A stretch of DNA of 64,000 bases from Bacillales bacterium (GCA_035700025.1 DASSOY010000003.1:1-64000), one strand, 5' to 3'; positions 25,629-34,969 are shown, numbered from the stretch's first letter. Notes: a model not told the origin generated them from the letters alone. Program-made: numbers and translations.

Positions 25629-27029
25629 TCATTTGCATCCATCCATCTCGTCACCGGCTTCTATCGGCTTCTCGGTTGGCGAAGCCAGACGCTTTTGCAT
25701 GTACGGGAACAAATTCTTAGACTTCGCATATTTCGTTCCAGGAAGCCAAATCTTCATTACCGTCCCTTTCTGCAACCGACTTTCCGCCGTTATTGTACCG
25801 CCGTGTTTGCGAACCACTTCACGGCAATAGGCAAGCCCAAGTCCTTCATTTTCGCCTTGCTTCACTTTCGTCGTGAAATAAGGTTCAAAGATGTGCGGCA
25901 AGTAGTGTTCGGCTATCCCTGTCCCGGTATCCTTGATCATCAAGGTCACTCCGGATTTCGACGGTTTGCTTTGGATGACCAGTTTTCCTCCGTCCGGCAT
26001 GGATTCGACCGCATTTATAATTAGATTCGAGATCACTTCCTGCATATGTTTCAAATCATAACTTAACTGAACATGTTCCACCTTAACGGATACGTCAATG
26101 TTCTCCAACACCGGCTCGAATGTGAACAGCAGATGATCGATCATCGTCGACAAATCCGACTGCGTTTGTTTAATTTGAATTTTCATAATTTTTGCCTTAA
26201 AATGATCGAGCAGTTCGCTCATCCGTCTTCCGGCCTCTTCAATTCGAACAATGTCCGAGCGAATTTGCTGATTCACCTTGCCGGAGTCGTACATTTTAAG
26301 TTTTTCACAAAATAAGCGAATTTTCCCGATGTCATGTTTCAATGCATGATTGACCATCAAAAACTTTCCCGTACTTGCGTCTTTATCATGGTGCATGATT
26401 ATGCGCACCCCGATAATGCCCCGTCTCAGCCATACCACAATAAAAAGCAGCAACGCAGGCACCACCACGGCTCGGTCGTATTTAAACCATTCAAAATCCC
26501 CGAACAGCGGCATGACGTAATGAAACAACAAAATCATCACAACGGGCGGAACAAACACAACAATCGTATAGATGCGATTCTTGCGTATAATGTCATTCGG
26601 TTCGCGAAAAACGGCAACGAGCAGCACCAAACACCCTGCAAGCAAATAAAGGCCGTTCCATGTATATTCGATACGATGAATGACGAGAGGAACTTCCAAC
26701 AGCAATGACTTGACGAACATAACGAAACTCAAGATCACTACGACGAAGGTCGTTTTGGCAATGAACGTTTTCCGAAAAAGAGAGGAATAATGCAGCGAGA
26801 ACAACAAGAATGAGCAAGCAAATCCGTAAAAACTCAATAAACCGAGCGGTCTTTTCAACACAAACAAGAGGGAAGCTGGATAAAATTGATCCGGATGCAA
26901 CGCAGCCGCAAGCATACCGATTCCAGCAAACAAGAATATGGCGCTGGCCGAATAAATGGCGGGGGTTCTCGCCCCGTATGCCAGCAGTCCCCAGGCCACA
27001 AGCACCATTGCTGAAAAAAGAAAGAACAT
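25629..27029 (-). CDS. Membrane sensor histidine kinase
   Basis: 466 aa. The first ~215 residues are seven or eight membrane helices with no large extracellular domain, so the signal is probably membrane-borne or small. The phospho-acceptor is probably the second His in NHALKHDIGKIRLF (~235-250). The ATPase domain has N-box NLIINAVESMPDGG, DTGTGI, the F-box FEPYFTTK and GLGLAYC. ATG follows AAGGAG. Pairs with the response regulator downstream; lies downstream of ald but separated by a terminator. Confidence 0.93.
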   Translation of the reverse strand: MFFLFSAMVLVAWGLLAYGARTPAIYSASAIFLFAGIGMLAAALHPDQFYPASLLFVLKRPLGLLSFYGFACSFLLFSLHYSSLFRKTFIAKTTFVVVILSFVMFVKSLLLEVPLVIHRIEYTWNGLYLLAGCLVLLVAVFREPNDIIRKNRIYTIVVFVPPVVMILLFHYVMPLFGDFEWFKYDRAVVVPALLLFIVVWLRRGIIGVRIIMHHDKDASTGKFLMVNHALKHDIGKIRLFCEKLKMYDSGKVNQQIRSDIVRIEEAGRRMSELLDHFKAKIMKIQIKQTQSDLSTMIDHLLFTFEPVLENIDVSVKVEHVQLSYDLKHMQEVISNLIINAVESMPDGGKLVIQSKPSKSGVTLMIKDTGTGIAEHYLPHIFEPYFTTKVKQGENEGLGLAYCREVVRKHGGTITAESRLQKGTVMKIWLPGTKYAKSKNLFPYMQKRLASPTEKPIEAGDEMDGCK

Positions 27030-27160
27030 TCATCACACTCCTTCCTGACAATGATGAAGACTGCAGTCTTTGCTTTTTATATCGGCAATGGAACTGGGAT
27101 TTTTACCACTTCCCTGAAAATTTTCCTTCTTCTTGATGATTTCTGGTGCAAATTGGCCGC

Positions 27161-27198
27161 AAAAATGGCGTGCATTGGAAAAATTCCTCCGCACACCT
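27161..27198 (-). terminator. Terminator of ald
   Basis: GGTGTGC and GCACGCC (one G-U pair) enclose an inner GGA/TCC helix and are followed by ATTTTTG on the minus strand, ~25 nt after the ald stop. It separates ald from the kinase gene. Confidence 0.6.
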
Positions 27199-27222
27199 CA
27201 GTATGACATCCTTATAAATTTC

Positions 27223-28338
27223 TTATGACAACAGTTCCCCTGCGTTTTTATAGTCGAGCCCGTGAGCTTCGGCTACTGCTTGATACGTGACATAGCCGTC
27301 CAGGGTGTTCAGCCCTTTCATAATCGCTTGATCTGATCGACATGCCGCTGCGTACCCTTGCGTTGCAATTTTATTCGCATAAGGAACGGTTACGTTCGTT
27401 AAACCGATCGTCGATGTTCTCGGAACCGCGCCTGGCATATTCGCTACCGCATAATGCAAGACGCCGTGTTTTACATAAGTCGGATCATCATGTGTCGTAA
27501 TTCGGTCTGTCGTTTCAAAAATTCCGCCTTGATCAATGGCGACATCGACGATCACCGACCCCTCGTTCATCGATTGAATCATTGTTTCCGTCACAAGCCG
27601 AGGCGCCTTTGCCCCGGGAATGAGCACCGCACCGATCACGAGGTCCGATTCAGCGACAGACTCGGCGATGTTCAACGGATTCGACATTAACGTATTAATG
27701 GCGTTCCCAAACATATCATCCAATTGCCGCAACCGTTCAGGGTTGAGATCGAGAATCGTCACATGGGCACCAAGACCCATCGCGATTTTTGCCGCGTTCG
27801 TTCCAACGATTCCGCCCCCGATGATCGTCACTTTCCCTCGATTCACGCCAGGAATGCCGCTCAGCAAAATGCCCTTCCCGCCTTTCGGCTTTTCAAGAAA
27901 TTGAGCGCCGATTTGAGCAGCCATTCGTCCAGCGACTTCACTCATCGGTGTCAACAAGGGAAGTGATCGATTTTCCAATTGTACCGTTTCATAGGCAATA
28001 CCGACCACTTTATTGTCGATCAACGCTTTTGTAAGCTCCGGTGCAGCCGCTAAATGCAAATATGTAAACAAGATCAAGCCTTCGCGAAAAAATGGATATT
28101 CTTCGGGGAGCGGCTCTTTCACTTTCATGACCATCTGCTGCGCCCATGCTTTTTCGGCGGACGGCACGATCGTCGCCCCTGCTTTTTCATACTGCTCGTC
28201 CGTGAAACTCGAACCGAGTCCGGCTCCGGTTTCGATGAACAGTTCATGTCCCGCTTCGACAAGGTGATGTGCGCCTGACGGCGCAAGCGCCACGCGGTTT
28301 TCATTATTTTTTATCTCTTTAGGTACCCCGATACGCAT
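27223..28338 (-). CDS. ald: Alanine dehydrogenase
   Basis: 371 aa. Reversible NAD-dependent oxidative deamination of L-alanine to pyruvate and ammonium; important for alanine use and sporulation in Bacillus. N-terminal [18 protein letters not shown] carries the substrate Arg and the family signature; the Rossmann motif is [15 protein letters not shown] (~170-185); substrate-binding Lys in MKVKEPL (~74); catalytic His in YLHLA (~95). ATG follows AAGGAGG. The leader is duplicated and carries palindromes (28347-28558). Confidence 0.97.
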   Translation of the reverse strand: MRIGVPKEIKNNENRVALAPSGAHHLVEAGHELFIETGAGLGSSFTDEQYEKAGATIVPSAEKAWAQQMVMKVKEPLPEEYPFFREGLILFTYLHLAAAPELTKALIDNKVVGIAYETVQLENRSLPLLTPMSEVAGRMAAQIGAQFLEKPKGGKGILLSGIPGVNRGKVTIIGGGIVGTNAAKIAMGLGAHVTILDLNPERLRQLDDMFGNAINTLMSNPLNIAESVAESDLVIGAVLIPGAKAPRLVTETMIQSMNEGSVIVDVAIDQGGIFETTDRITTHDDPTYVKHGVLHYAVANMPGAVPRTSTIGLTNVTVPYANKIATQGYAAACRSDQAIMKGLNTLDGYVTYQAVAEAHGLDYKNAGELLS

Positions 28339-28346
28339 TTTTATTC

Positions 28347-28413
28347 GTCCTCCTTAACATCATCACACATGAACTAGCGTTCATGCCGTTCCAACTTAAG
28401 ATCGGCATTCGTA
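28347..28413 (-). repeat. ald: Leader repeat A of ald, with palindrome CATGAAC-N4-GTTCATG
   Basis: 67-bp unit, about 92% identical to the copy at 28492-28558, 145 bp away. It contains the ald Shine-Dalgarno and, at 28368-28385, the perfect 7-bp inverted repeat CATGAAC/GTTCATG with a 4-bp centre. It could be a regulator site (ald of B. subtilis is activated by the PucR-family protein AdeR) or an RNA hairpin just ahead of the ribosome site. Confidence 0.6.
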
Positions 28414-28491
28414 CGACCAACCCAACGCCTAGGCACAGATGATCATGTTTCCGGTCGGTCTAACACAGCCCTTTCACAGAAGCGTCGTTGA

Positions 28492-28558
28492 GTCCTCCTT
28501 AACATCATCACACATGAACGAGCGTTCATGCCGTCCCAAATTTAAGATCGCATTCGTA
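28492..28558 (-). repeat. Leader repeat B upstream of ald
   Basis: Second copy of the 67-bp ald leader unit. It keeps the palindrome at 28513-28530 with a changed centre base (GAGC instead of TAGC) and keeps an orphan AGGAGG. The rest of the 145-bp interval is not duplicated. No open reading frame follows the orphan ribosome site, so the copy is presumably regulatory or a relic. Confidence 0.6.
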
Positions 28559-28696
28559 TCTTCCATGTTCATGCAAATTCAGTCCCGGCTGAAAACCCAG
28601 CTTGAGTCACGCTTAATGGCTTAAGTAGGTCATACAACAACCAGTAATAGCATAACACGGTTTCCCGAAAAATTGTATTTTTTCCTTGCCCCGCGC

Positions 28697-28720
28697 AAAA
28701 AAACCGCGGCCTCCCGCGGC
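28697..28720 (-). terminator. Terminator of the small secreted protein gene
   Basis: CCGCGG-GAGG-CCGCGG stem-loop followed by seven T on the minus strand, starting directly at the stop codon of the gene at 28721-29110. Confidence 0.88.
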
Positions 28721-29110
28721 TTACTTCTCATTTTTTGCTTTCCAAGCCCACGTATACAGCTTTTCTTCGGAATTGATCCAGCGTACGTCAAGGCAATCGA
28801 TTTGTTCGTGACCGTCCTTTTTCAATTTCGCGACCATGTCTTTCACCTCAGCGCCGGGTGAGATGTTTAAATAAGTGAACATTTTGCTCACGAGCCGCCT
28901 GCCTTGGTCTCCTTTCACGATTTTGTTTCCGTGTTCGTATTCATACTCGTCGGGATTCGAATATTCCCATTGATACTCCACTCCGTTTTCAACGATCGTC
29001 ACTTTAAGGAAAAGACTGTCGGAAAGCGGCTCCGCCTGCGCGTGAGCATGATGATGAGCAAACGGAAGAAACAAGGACAATAGGCAACCGATCACCACAA
29101 GCTTTTTCAT
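28721..29110 (-). CDS. Small secreted protein of unknown function
   Basis: 129 aa with an N-terminal signal peptide (MKKLVVIGCLLSLFLPF, probable cleavage after AHA in HHHAHAQAEP); no lipobox and no further membrane helix. The mature ~105 residues are charged, with acidic YSNPDEYEYEHGN and a C-terminal WAWKAKNEK. I do not recognise the family. ATG 29110 has AGAGGTG 6 nt upstream. It has its own terminator and follows the SDR gene by ~40 nt, so it may be co-transcribed with it. Confidence 0.8.
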   Translation of the reverse strand: MKKLVVIGCLLSLFLPFAHHHAHAQAEPLSDSLFLKVTIVENGVEYQWEYSNPDEYEYEHGNKIVKGDQGRRLVSKMFTYLNISPGAEVKDMVAKLKKDGHEQIDCLDVRWINSEEKLYTWAWKAKNEK

Positions 29111-29152
29111 TGCCATCACCTCTAGGAATAGCTTGCTTTATCGGCCGGATCC

Positions 29153-29932
29153 TTATTCGTTTGTTTCGTTGCGGCGGAATTGATGAACGACATCGACCCC
29201 GCCCGTGACTTCCAAAATCGCTCCGGTAATCAGGTCTGAATGGTCTTCACATAAAAACGCGATCGCTCTTGCGATATCTTCTCCGGTTCCTGACCTTCCG
29301 ACAGGCGTATCCGCGTCAGTTTTCGTGCGCGATTCGGCAATCGTCGCCTCCTTCATTTCACCACGAATGTTGCCGGGACAAATCATGTTCACGGTAATCC
29401 CATTTTCCGCTTCTTCGAGCGCAACGGTTTTTGTAAAACTGACCAGCCCGACTTTCGCCGCCGCAAAGGCCGAACGGTACTTCCACCCGGGAGCCGCTCC
29501 CGCGCTCTGGAAACCGTAAGTAATAATGCGCCCGAACTGTTGTTTCCGCATATGAGGAATGGCGTGTTTCGTCAAATAAAACGCCGCGCTTAAATTTCCG
29601 TCGATCATCGTGTTCCATTCATCGTCGCTGTAATCGGCTAATTTTTTTCTTTCGAATATGTATGGCCCGGCATTATGGATGAGCAAATCGATCCTTCCGA
29701 ACGCGGCAACCGTTTCTTGAACCAACTTGAGGCAATCGCTTTTCGAAGTGACATCTCCTTGAATGAGTTGAATCCGTGATTGCAGACGGGCAGGGAGGTC
29801 GTTCTTGAGGCGCTCGGCGGCGTTTCGGTCGCTCCTATAGTTCACGGTTACCGAGTAGCCATCGTGAAGCAAACGTTCCGTTACTTTTCTTCCGAGTCCT
29901 TTCGTACCGGCAGTAACGAGTGCATGACGCAT
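29153..29932 (-). CDS. SDR-family protein (YtkK-like) lacking the catalytic tyrosine
   Basis: 259 aa Rossmann protein with the cofactor motif TAGTKGLG, HNAGPY and the catalytic Ser143 (GFQSAG). In the YxxxK motif the tyrosine is replaced by phenylalanine (Phe156-AAA-Lys160). It may therefore be catalytically altered or bind NAD(P) without oxidoreductase turnover; this could be a trait of the subfamily. It lies on the same strand downstream of argGH, where B. subtilis has ytkK. Confidence 0.88.
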   Translation of the reverse strand: MRHALVTAGTKGLGRKVTERLLHDGYSVTVNYRSDRNAAERLKNDLPARLQSRIQLIQGDVTSKSDCLKLVQETVAAFGRIDLLIHNAGPYIFERKKLADYSDDEWNTMIDGNLSAAFYLTKHAIPHMRKQQFGRIITYGFQSAGAAPGWKYRSAFAAAKVGLVSFTKTVALEEAENGITVNMICPGNIRGEMKEATIAESRTKTDADTPVGRSGTGEDIARAIAFLCEDHSDLITGAILEVTGGVDVVHQFRRNETNE

Positions 29933-29971
29933 CGGATTCCCCCGCTTTCTTATGAATTGATCTTATTGTAT

Positions 29972-30001
29972 CAAAAATAAACGCCACAGTTAAAAACTGT
30001 G
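29972..30001 (-). terminator. Terminator of the argGH operon
   Basis: CACAGTT-TTT-AACTGTG stem (7 bp, perfect) followed by a T-rich tail on the minus strand. It lies 14 nt after the stop of the small gene at 30015-30182. Confidence 0.8.
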
Positions 30002-30014
30002 ACGCCGATCACCA

Positions 30015-30182
30015 TTATTGCGAGCGGTCTTTCTTCCGTTCGCCATCAACCTCCCCTTGATTTCCGTCAAGCAAACGATCGACCGCTCCACTTTGGTATG
30101 CTTCCGTTACTTGTCTATGAACAACTTCCTCGCCGTCTTTCTCTTCTTCCAAGTCAGTACCTTGATCATTTTCAATCGCCAT
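30015..30182 (-). CDS. Small acidic hypothetical protein after argH
   Basis: 55 codons, too short for the usual gene cut-off, but well supported: GGAGGCG lies 6-8 nt before ATG 30182 and the frame ends just before a terminator. The product is hydrophilic and Glu/Asp-rich (ENDQGTDLEEEKDGEE... near the start), with no membrane helix. It sits 33 nt after argH; B. subtilis has a small gene (ytzD) in the same place. Homology to it is not shown. Function unknown. Confidence 0.65.
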   Translation of the reverse strand: MAIENDQGTDLEEEKDGEEVVHRQVTEAYQSGAVDRLLDGNQGEVDGERKKDRSQ

Positions 30183-30215
30183 GCAACGGACGCCTCCTTA
30201 AACCGTGATCGGTAG

Positions 30216-31616
30216 TTAGGATTCGTTTTCTTGCGACGATTTATGCCCGAGAACGTGTTTCGCCTTATCCAACTGTTGGCGTACTTGCGCGAAACCGGTG
30301 CCTCCAGCGCTGTTTCGTCTTGCAACGACCGTCCGGGGATTCAATACAGAATACACATCCTCTTCAAACAGCGGTGAAACATCAAGAAACGCCTCGAACG
30401 ACAACTGTGCCAACACTTTCTTGTTTTGTATGCTGTAAAGCACAAGCTTGCCGACGGCTTCATGCGCCTCGCGAAAAGAAGCTCCTTTGCCAACAAGGTA
30501 ATCGGCCAATTCCGTAGCATTGGAAAAATCGTTCGCGACCGCTGCTTCCATGACTTCTGTGCGGAAAGTACTCGTTTCGATCATCCCGGAAAAAATACGC
30601 AAGCAGCCTTTCACCGTTTTGACCGCATCAAACATGCCTTCTTTATCTTCTTGCAAATCTTTATTGTAAGCGAGCGGCAACCCTTTCATGACCGTTAACA
30701 AAGAAAAAAGATCTCCATAGACACGGCCGCATTTACCGCGGATCAACTCGGCCATATCCGGATTTTTCTTTTGCGGCATCATGCTGCTTCCCGTCGCAAA
30801 CGTATCGTCAATTTCTACGAAGCGAAATTCTTCGCTCGACCAAAGAATAAGTTCTTCGCAGAAGCGCGAAAGATGCATCATCACGAGCGAGGCGTTGCTT
30901 AAAAATTCAACGATAAAATCACGGTCGCTGACAGCATCCAAGCTGTTTTCATAGATCGATCCGAATCCGAGCAGCTCTGCCGAATATTCCCGATCGATCG
31001 GAAACGTCGTTCCTGCGAGTGCACCTGCCCCGAGCGGCGACCGGTCGATCCGTTTCAAGCTTTCGGTTAGACGTTCGTAATCCCTTTCGAACATCCAAAA
31101 GTACGCAAGCAAGTGATGGGCGAGGGAAACCGGCTGGGCACGTTGCAAGTGCGTATACCCCGGTAAAATATCCTCCACGTGCTCGGCAGCCTTGACAAGC
31201 AAGGTCTCTTGCAGCCCGGCGATTTCCTTCAAAATCGCGGTCACTTCTTTTTTCAAATACAAGTGCATGTCCGTCGCCACTTGATCGTTGCGGCTCCGGC
31301 CGGTATGCAATTTTCCGCCGACAGGACCGATTTCATCAATGAGCATTTTTTCTAAGTTCATATGAATGTCTTCTTCCGTGACGGAAAAAGACAAGGCGCC
31401 TGCCTTCGCCTTTTTCAGCAACGTTTGCAGGCCGCCTTTAATGTCCGCCGTTTCTTCATCCGATAAAATCCCGCATTGGTTCAGCATCGAAACGTGGGCC
31501 AAACTCCCTTGAATGTCCTCTTCGACGAGTTCGCTGTCAAAAGCAATCGAAGCCCCGAATTCGTCGACCCACTCTGCTGCGGATTTCGTAAACCGCCCGC
31601 CCCAGAGTTTCGTCAT
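30216..31616 (-). CDS. argH: Argininosuccinate lyase
   Basis: 466 aa. Cleaves argininosuccinate to arginine and fumarate, the last step of arginine synthesis. Fumarase/aspartase-superfamily signature [12 protein letters not shown] (~280), plus HTGRSRNDQ and TFPIDR. ATG 31616 overlaps the argG stop by 4 nt (ATGA). The frame extends upstream to 31670 inside argG, but that is not the start. Confidence 0.98.
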   Translation of the reverse strand: MTKLWGGRFTKSAAEWVDEFGASIAFDSELVEEDIQGSLAHVSMLNQCGILSDEETADIKGGLQTLLKKAKAGALSFSVTEEDIHMNLEKMLIDEIGPVGGKLHTGRSRNDQVATDMHLYLKKEVTAILKEIAGLQETLLVKAAEHVEDILPGYTHLQRAQPVSLAHHLLAYFWMFERDYERLTESLKRIDRSPLGAGALAGTTFPIDREYSAELLGFGSIYENSLDAVSDRDFIVEFLSNASLVMMHLSRFCEELILWSSEEFRFVEIDDTFATGSSMMPQKKNPDMAELIRGKCGRVYGDLFSLLTVMKGLPLAYNKDLQEDKEGMFDAVKTVKGCLRIFSGMIETSTFRTEVMEAAVANDFSNATELADYLVGKGASFREAHEAVGKLVLYSIQNKKVLAQLSFEAFLDVSPLFEEDVYSVLNPRTVVARRNSAGGTGFAQVRQQLDKAKHVLGHKSSQENES

Positions 31617-32818
31617 ACGTTCACCTTCTTCTTGTTCACCATGCTGTGCACCTTCGTCGGGAGTCCCCACAACGATGTGAATCCTTTCGCTGCTTCGTGA
31701 TCAAATTCGTCATCGGGCGTATAGGTCGCAAGTTTTTCGTTATACAGCGAGTATTCCGACTTTCTGCCTTCGACGATGGCATGGCCTTTAAACAATTTCA
31801 CGCGCACAACGCCGGTGACCGACTGCTGTGATTGCTCAAGAAAAGCCATCACGGCCGGCTGCAAAGCGGAAAACCAAAGCCCCTCGTAAATCAGTTCGGT
31901 GATTTTTTTCTCGACAACCGGCTTGAAATGCGCGAGCTCTTTCGGCAATGTGAGATCTTCCAATTCTTTATGGGCTGCGATCAATGTCATCGCCCCCGGA
32001 CATTCGTACACTTCACGCGATTTGATCCCGACGAGTCGATTTTCCACGTGATCAATCCGACCGACGCCGTGCTTTCCGGCGATTTTATTCAATTGCATAA
32101 TCAATTCAGCCAACGGCAAATATTGCCCGTCAATCGATACCGGGACACCTTTTTCGAAGGCGATTTCAATGACGTCCGGCTCATCCGGCGTTTTGTCGAG
32201 CGGTGTCGTAATATCATACGCTTCCTCCGGCGGCGCCGTCCACGGATTTTCAAGCACACCGCACTCGTTGCTGCGGCCCCATAAATTTTGGTCAATCGAA
32301 TACGGGCTGTCATGATCGACTGGAACCGGAATGCCGTGATGTTTGGCGAAGTCGATTTCCTCATCGCGCGACCAAGCCCACTCTCTCACAGGTGCGATCA
32401 CTTCCAAATCGGGATTCAACGCTTGAATGGACACTTCAAAACGAACTTGATCGTTTCCTTTTCCGGTGCAACCGTGTGCGACCGCATCCGCGCCGACTTC
32501 CTCAGCCACTTCGACTAATTTTTTCGAAATTAACGGACGGGACAATGCCGAAACGAGCGGATATTTCCCTTCATAAAGCGCATGCGCTTGCAACGCTTTT
32601 AGTGCATATTCCTCAGCAAACTCTTTTTTCGCGTCAATCGAATACGACTGAATCGCGCCTACCTTCAAGGCTTTCTCGCGAACGAAGTCAAGATCTTTGC
32701 CTTCCCCTACGTCAAGACCGAGTGCAATCACGTCATAACCTTTCTGCTGCAACCACTTGATTGCCACCGATGTATCGAGTCCTCCTGAATATGCCAATAC
32801 AACCTTTGGATTTGCCAT
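31613..32818 (-). CDS. argG: Argininosuccinate synthase
   Basis: 401 aa. Joins citrulline and aspartate with ATP. N-terminal PP-loop [16 protein letters not shown] binds [16 protein letters not shown] is the second conserved motif. ATG follows ATAGGAGG. First gene of argG-argH-small ORF; preceded by ARG-box-like palindromes. Confidence 0.98.
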   Translation of the reverse strand: MANPKVVLAYSGGLDTSVAIKWLQQKGYDVIALGLDVGEGKDLDFVREKALKVGAIQSYSIDAKKEFAEEYALKALQAHALYEGKYPLVSALSRPLISKKLVEVAEEVGADAVAHGCTGKGNDQVRFEVSIQALNPDLEVIAPVREWAWSRDEEIDFAKHHGIPVPVDHDSPYSIDQNLWGRSNECGVLENPWTAPPEEAYDITTPLDKTPDEPDVIEIAFEKGVPVSIDGQYLPLAELIMQLNKIAGKHGVGRIDHVENRLVGIKSREVYECPGAMTLIAAHKELEDLTLPKELAHFKPVVEKKITELIYEGLWFSALQPAVMAFLEQSQQSVTGVVRVKLFKGHAIVEGRKSEYSLYNEKLATYTPDDEFDHEAAKGFTSLWGLPTKVHSMVNKKKVNV

Positions 32819-32846
32819 AAAATTCTCTCCTCCTATTTATCTCGAA

Positions 32847-32906
32847 TGTATTTATATGCGTTTAAATGTATAAATACACAATAACATGACCCTTAAACGA
32901 ACGCAA
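32847..32906 (-). promoter_or_regulatory. argG promoter with two ARG-box-like operators
   Basis: Extended -10 TGTTATTGT (hexamer 32878-32883) and a weak -35 TTGCGT (32901-32906), 17-bp spacer, read toward argG. Immediately downstream are TGTATAAATACA (32867-32878, arms TGTAT/ATACA) and a related half-perfect copy (32847-32858), 20 bp apart, i.e. two helical turns. AT-rich palindromes with this spacing fit ArgR/AhrC hexamer binding. Confidence 0.55.
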
Positions 32907-32917
32907 GCCCAAATCTA

Positions 32918-32951
32918 CAAAAAAATCACCGCGAATAGGCGCGATGATTTT
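32918..32951 (-). terminator. Terminator of the ecsC-like/moaB operon
   Basis: AAAATCATCGCG pairs with CGCGGTGATTTT (one wobble) around a 6-nt loop, followed by TTTTTTT, just after the moaB stop. Confidence 0.82.
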
Positions 32952-32959
32952 ACACATAA

Positions 32960-33457
32960 TCATTTATGCAATTCAGCGGCGACATGACGAAGCTCAGGCA
33001 AGATGAGCCGATTCATGGCCAATCGCACTGCCCCCGAAGACCCGGGCATCGAGAAAACAGCCGTCCCGTTCCTTCCGCCGGCCGTTGCACGACTCAACAT
33101 CGCTGCCGACCCGATGTCTTCCGTATAACTGAGCATCCGGAAAAGCTCACCGAACCCGGGCATTTTTTTATCAAGTAACGCCTCGATCACTTCCACAGTT
33201 ACATCTCGCGGAGCGATGCCAGTCCCGCCCGTAAGCAGCACGGCATCCACCTCTGCGTCATCGCAACCTGCCAACGCCGCATCACGAATCGGTTGTTCCT
33301 CATCACGTACGATCTCATAAGCGGTGATTTCGTGCCCGTCATGCTCCAACAGCTCGCAAATCAATGCTCCGCTCCGATCCGTCGCTTTCGTTCTCGTATC
33401 ACTGACCGTGATCACTTTGCACGCAAGCCTCGATTTCTTTCGGATCCCCTCGCTCAT
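32960..33457 (-). CDS. moaB: Molybdenum cofactor biosynthesis protein B
   Basis: 165 aa MoaB/MogA-fold protein that adenylylates molybdopterin or a related role. Conserved LLTGGTGIAPRDVT (~75-88), and MPGSSGAVRLAM near the C-terminus. Its ATG overlaps the stop of the EcsC-like gene by 4 nt. Position next to argGH is the same as in B. subtilis. Confidence 0.95.
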   Translation of the reverse strand: MSEGIRKKSRLACKVITVSDTRTKATDRSGALICELLEHDGHEITAYEIVRDEEQPIRDAALAGCDDAEVDAVLLTGGTGIAPRDVTVEVIEALLDKKMPGFGELFRMLSYTEDIGSAAMLSRATAGGRNGTAVFSMPGSSGAVRLAMNRLILPELRHVAAELHK

Positions 33458-34305
33458 TCATCTGCCTCCGCCTGTTTTTTCTCGTACAAATACCGTTTTT
33501 GGTAAAAGTAGTGGGCAAGCTCGCTGATCCGCCGCGAAAATTGATAATTCACCCCGGCACCGAAAGCCATTCCGAGCAACGGAACACCTTGAACCACTTT
33601 CTTTCTCAACAATTGAATCACAACAGATTTTACAAGTTGTTTTAACGTATGTTCCATCCAATGGGCATTCACGAGCAAATGGTCATCTTCGTAAAAATAC
33701 GGGTCATACGTCTGGGCGAACACTTCATCCTCAAGCTCCCGCCACGCCTCACCCCGCAGCCGTTTCGGCAAAGAAGCGGTATGGAAGACTTTCAACGAAG
33801 TCATCATTTCCGCAGGAAGTGCTACTTCGTAACCGTAATTCATGGCAATTAACTGCACAGAACGCAAGTTGATCGCCAAAACCGCCGGAAAATCAATGCC
33901 CAACAAAAAAAATCCGCCGGTGCCGGTCAATCCGCCTTGAGCAAAGGAGATCAGTCTTTGTCTGGCAATGTTTTGGCTCGCCATGTACCGGAGTTGATCA
34001 ATGTCAAGCTTTTTCATATCGCCGATATGGTTGACTCCGGGACGAAACAGTCTTGCTTCATTTAGCAACCGTTCCTTAGCTTCTGCTTGGAACTGAGCAT
34101 TTTGAATGAGAGCATGCAAATGAAAAAGAAGCGTGTCGATCGTTTGCGGCACCTTCTTGCGAACCGGCGCGCTCAACCTGTCAAAACCGGCGCCAAGCCA
34201 ATGTTCGTACGTAAAGGCGATGTCGTTCGGTTCATATGTAAAATACGTATCTTCCCAAGCCTCAATCCGCTTCCAAACCTGTTCGTCGCGCTCCGTCCAT
34301 CCCAT
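33454..34305 (-). CDS. EcsC-family protein
   Basis: 283 aa. The EcsC domain fills most of the length; a glycine-rich amphipathic stretch (FAQGGLTGTGGFFLLGIDFPAVLAINLR, ~142-170) is its best-known feature and may associate with membranes. Function is unknown even in B. subtilis ecsC, and here it is not with ecsAB. Strong RBS (AAAGGAGG). Translationally coupled to moaB. Confidence 0.88.
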   Translation of the reverse strand: MGWTERDEQVWKRIEAWEDTYFTYEPNDIAFTYEHWLGAGFDRLSAPVRKKVPQTIDTLLFHLHALIQNAQFQAEAKERLLNEARLFRPGVNHIGDMKKLDIDQLRYMASQNIARQRLISFAQGGLTGTGGFFLLGIDFPAVLAINLRSVQLIAMNYGYEVALPAEMMTSLKVFHTASLPKRLRGEAWRELEDEVFAQTYDPYFYEDDHLLVNAHWMEHTLKQLVKSVVIQLLRKKVVQGVPLLGMAFGAGVNYQFSRRISELAHYFYQKRYLYEKKQAEADE

Positions 34306-34334
34306 CGAACAAAACCTCCTTTACCTCTTTCTTC

Positions 34335-34363
34335 TATTATACAGCGTTCATCGCAAAATGAAA
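34335..34363 (-). promoter_or_regulatory. Promoter of the ecsC-like/moaB operon
   Basis: TATAAT (34335-34340) with TG just upstream, 17-bp spacer, TTTTCA (34358-34363), ~30 nt before the start codon. Confidence 0.6.
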
Positions 34364-34525
34364 AAACACGGAAAAGAAAAGTCGTGCGAAATCCATTGGC
34401 ATGATGCGCCTTAACTACGTTGCCCATTGAACGTCATCCACTCAAAGGAAATGCTGCAGAAAGGAATTTTATGTTAATATGGAAGAGATTAGAGTCGAAA
34501 ACCAAACTTTCAAGGAGGAATGAAT

Positions 34526-34885
34526 ATGGCGTTTCATAAAATTTACACCGAAGTCACCGGCGGCCCGACAATCGAAATCATACTCTTGGCACTGTTCGTT
34601 GTTGGTTATGTTATTACATCTTTCTTTTTGATAAAAAAATACAAACCTGCCGCGTCCCCGTTGAAATTAGCATTGGGTATTTCCCTTTATTTCGTCATTT
34701 CCGCTGTTGCCACGGATTTTTCATTAAACCTATTCCTGTTTCCCCAAGGCGATTACGTTAATTATGGTCTTGGCGGAGGGCTTTTAAGGCTATTTAGCAG
34801 TATTTTCCTCGGGTTTCTGATTGGATTTTGGATCACACGGCTCAGTTACTTTAAATTTGTCACCCCCCTCTCATCAAGCAGTTAA
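34526..34885 (+). CDS. Small membrane protein of unknown function
   Basis: 119 aa with three hydrophobic segments (~15-38, ~48-75, ~86-105) and a short Ser-rich tail. Not recognised. ATG 34526 lies 7 nt after AAGGAGG; another in-frame ATG six bases earlier touches the Shine-Dalgarno. A weak extended -10 (TGTTAATAT) is visible ~40 nt upstream. It is an isolated plus-strand gene between two minus-strand operons. Confidence 0.75.
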   Translation: MAFHKIYTEVTGGPTIEIILLALFVVGYVITSFFLIKKYKPAASPLKLALGISLYFVISAVATDFSLNLFLFPQGDYVNYGLGGGLLRLFSSIFLGFLIGFWITRLSYFKFVTPLSSSS

Positions 34886-34930
34886 TGCCGTAAACAACCC
34901 CCGCGTCGGCCGCCTGCTCACCGATGAGAT

Positions 34931-34969
34931 AAAAAAAAGTCCGTACGAGGCAATCAAGCCCGTACGAAC
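34931..34969 (-). terminator. Terminator between the ABC operon and the small membrane gene
   Basis: GTTCGTACGGGC pairs with GCCTCGTACGGAC across a 6-nt loop, followed by eight T on the minus strand. It ends transcription arriving from 35.2 kb and lies right after the short reading frame at 34978. Confidence 0.85.

Noticed and set aside
27077-27175. 32-codon minus-strand frame after ald with a GGAGGA upstream
   Set aside because: The apparent ribosome site is part of the ald terminator stem, and the peptide is not recognisable.
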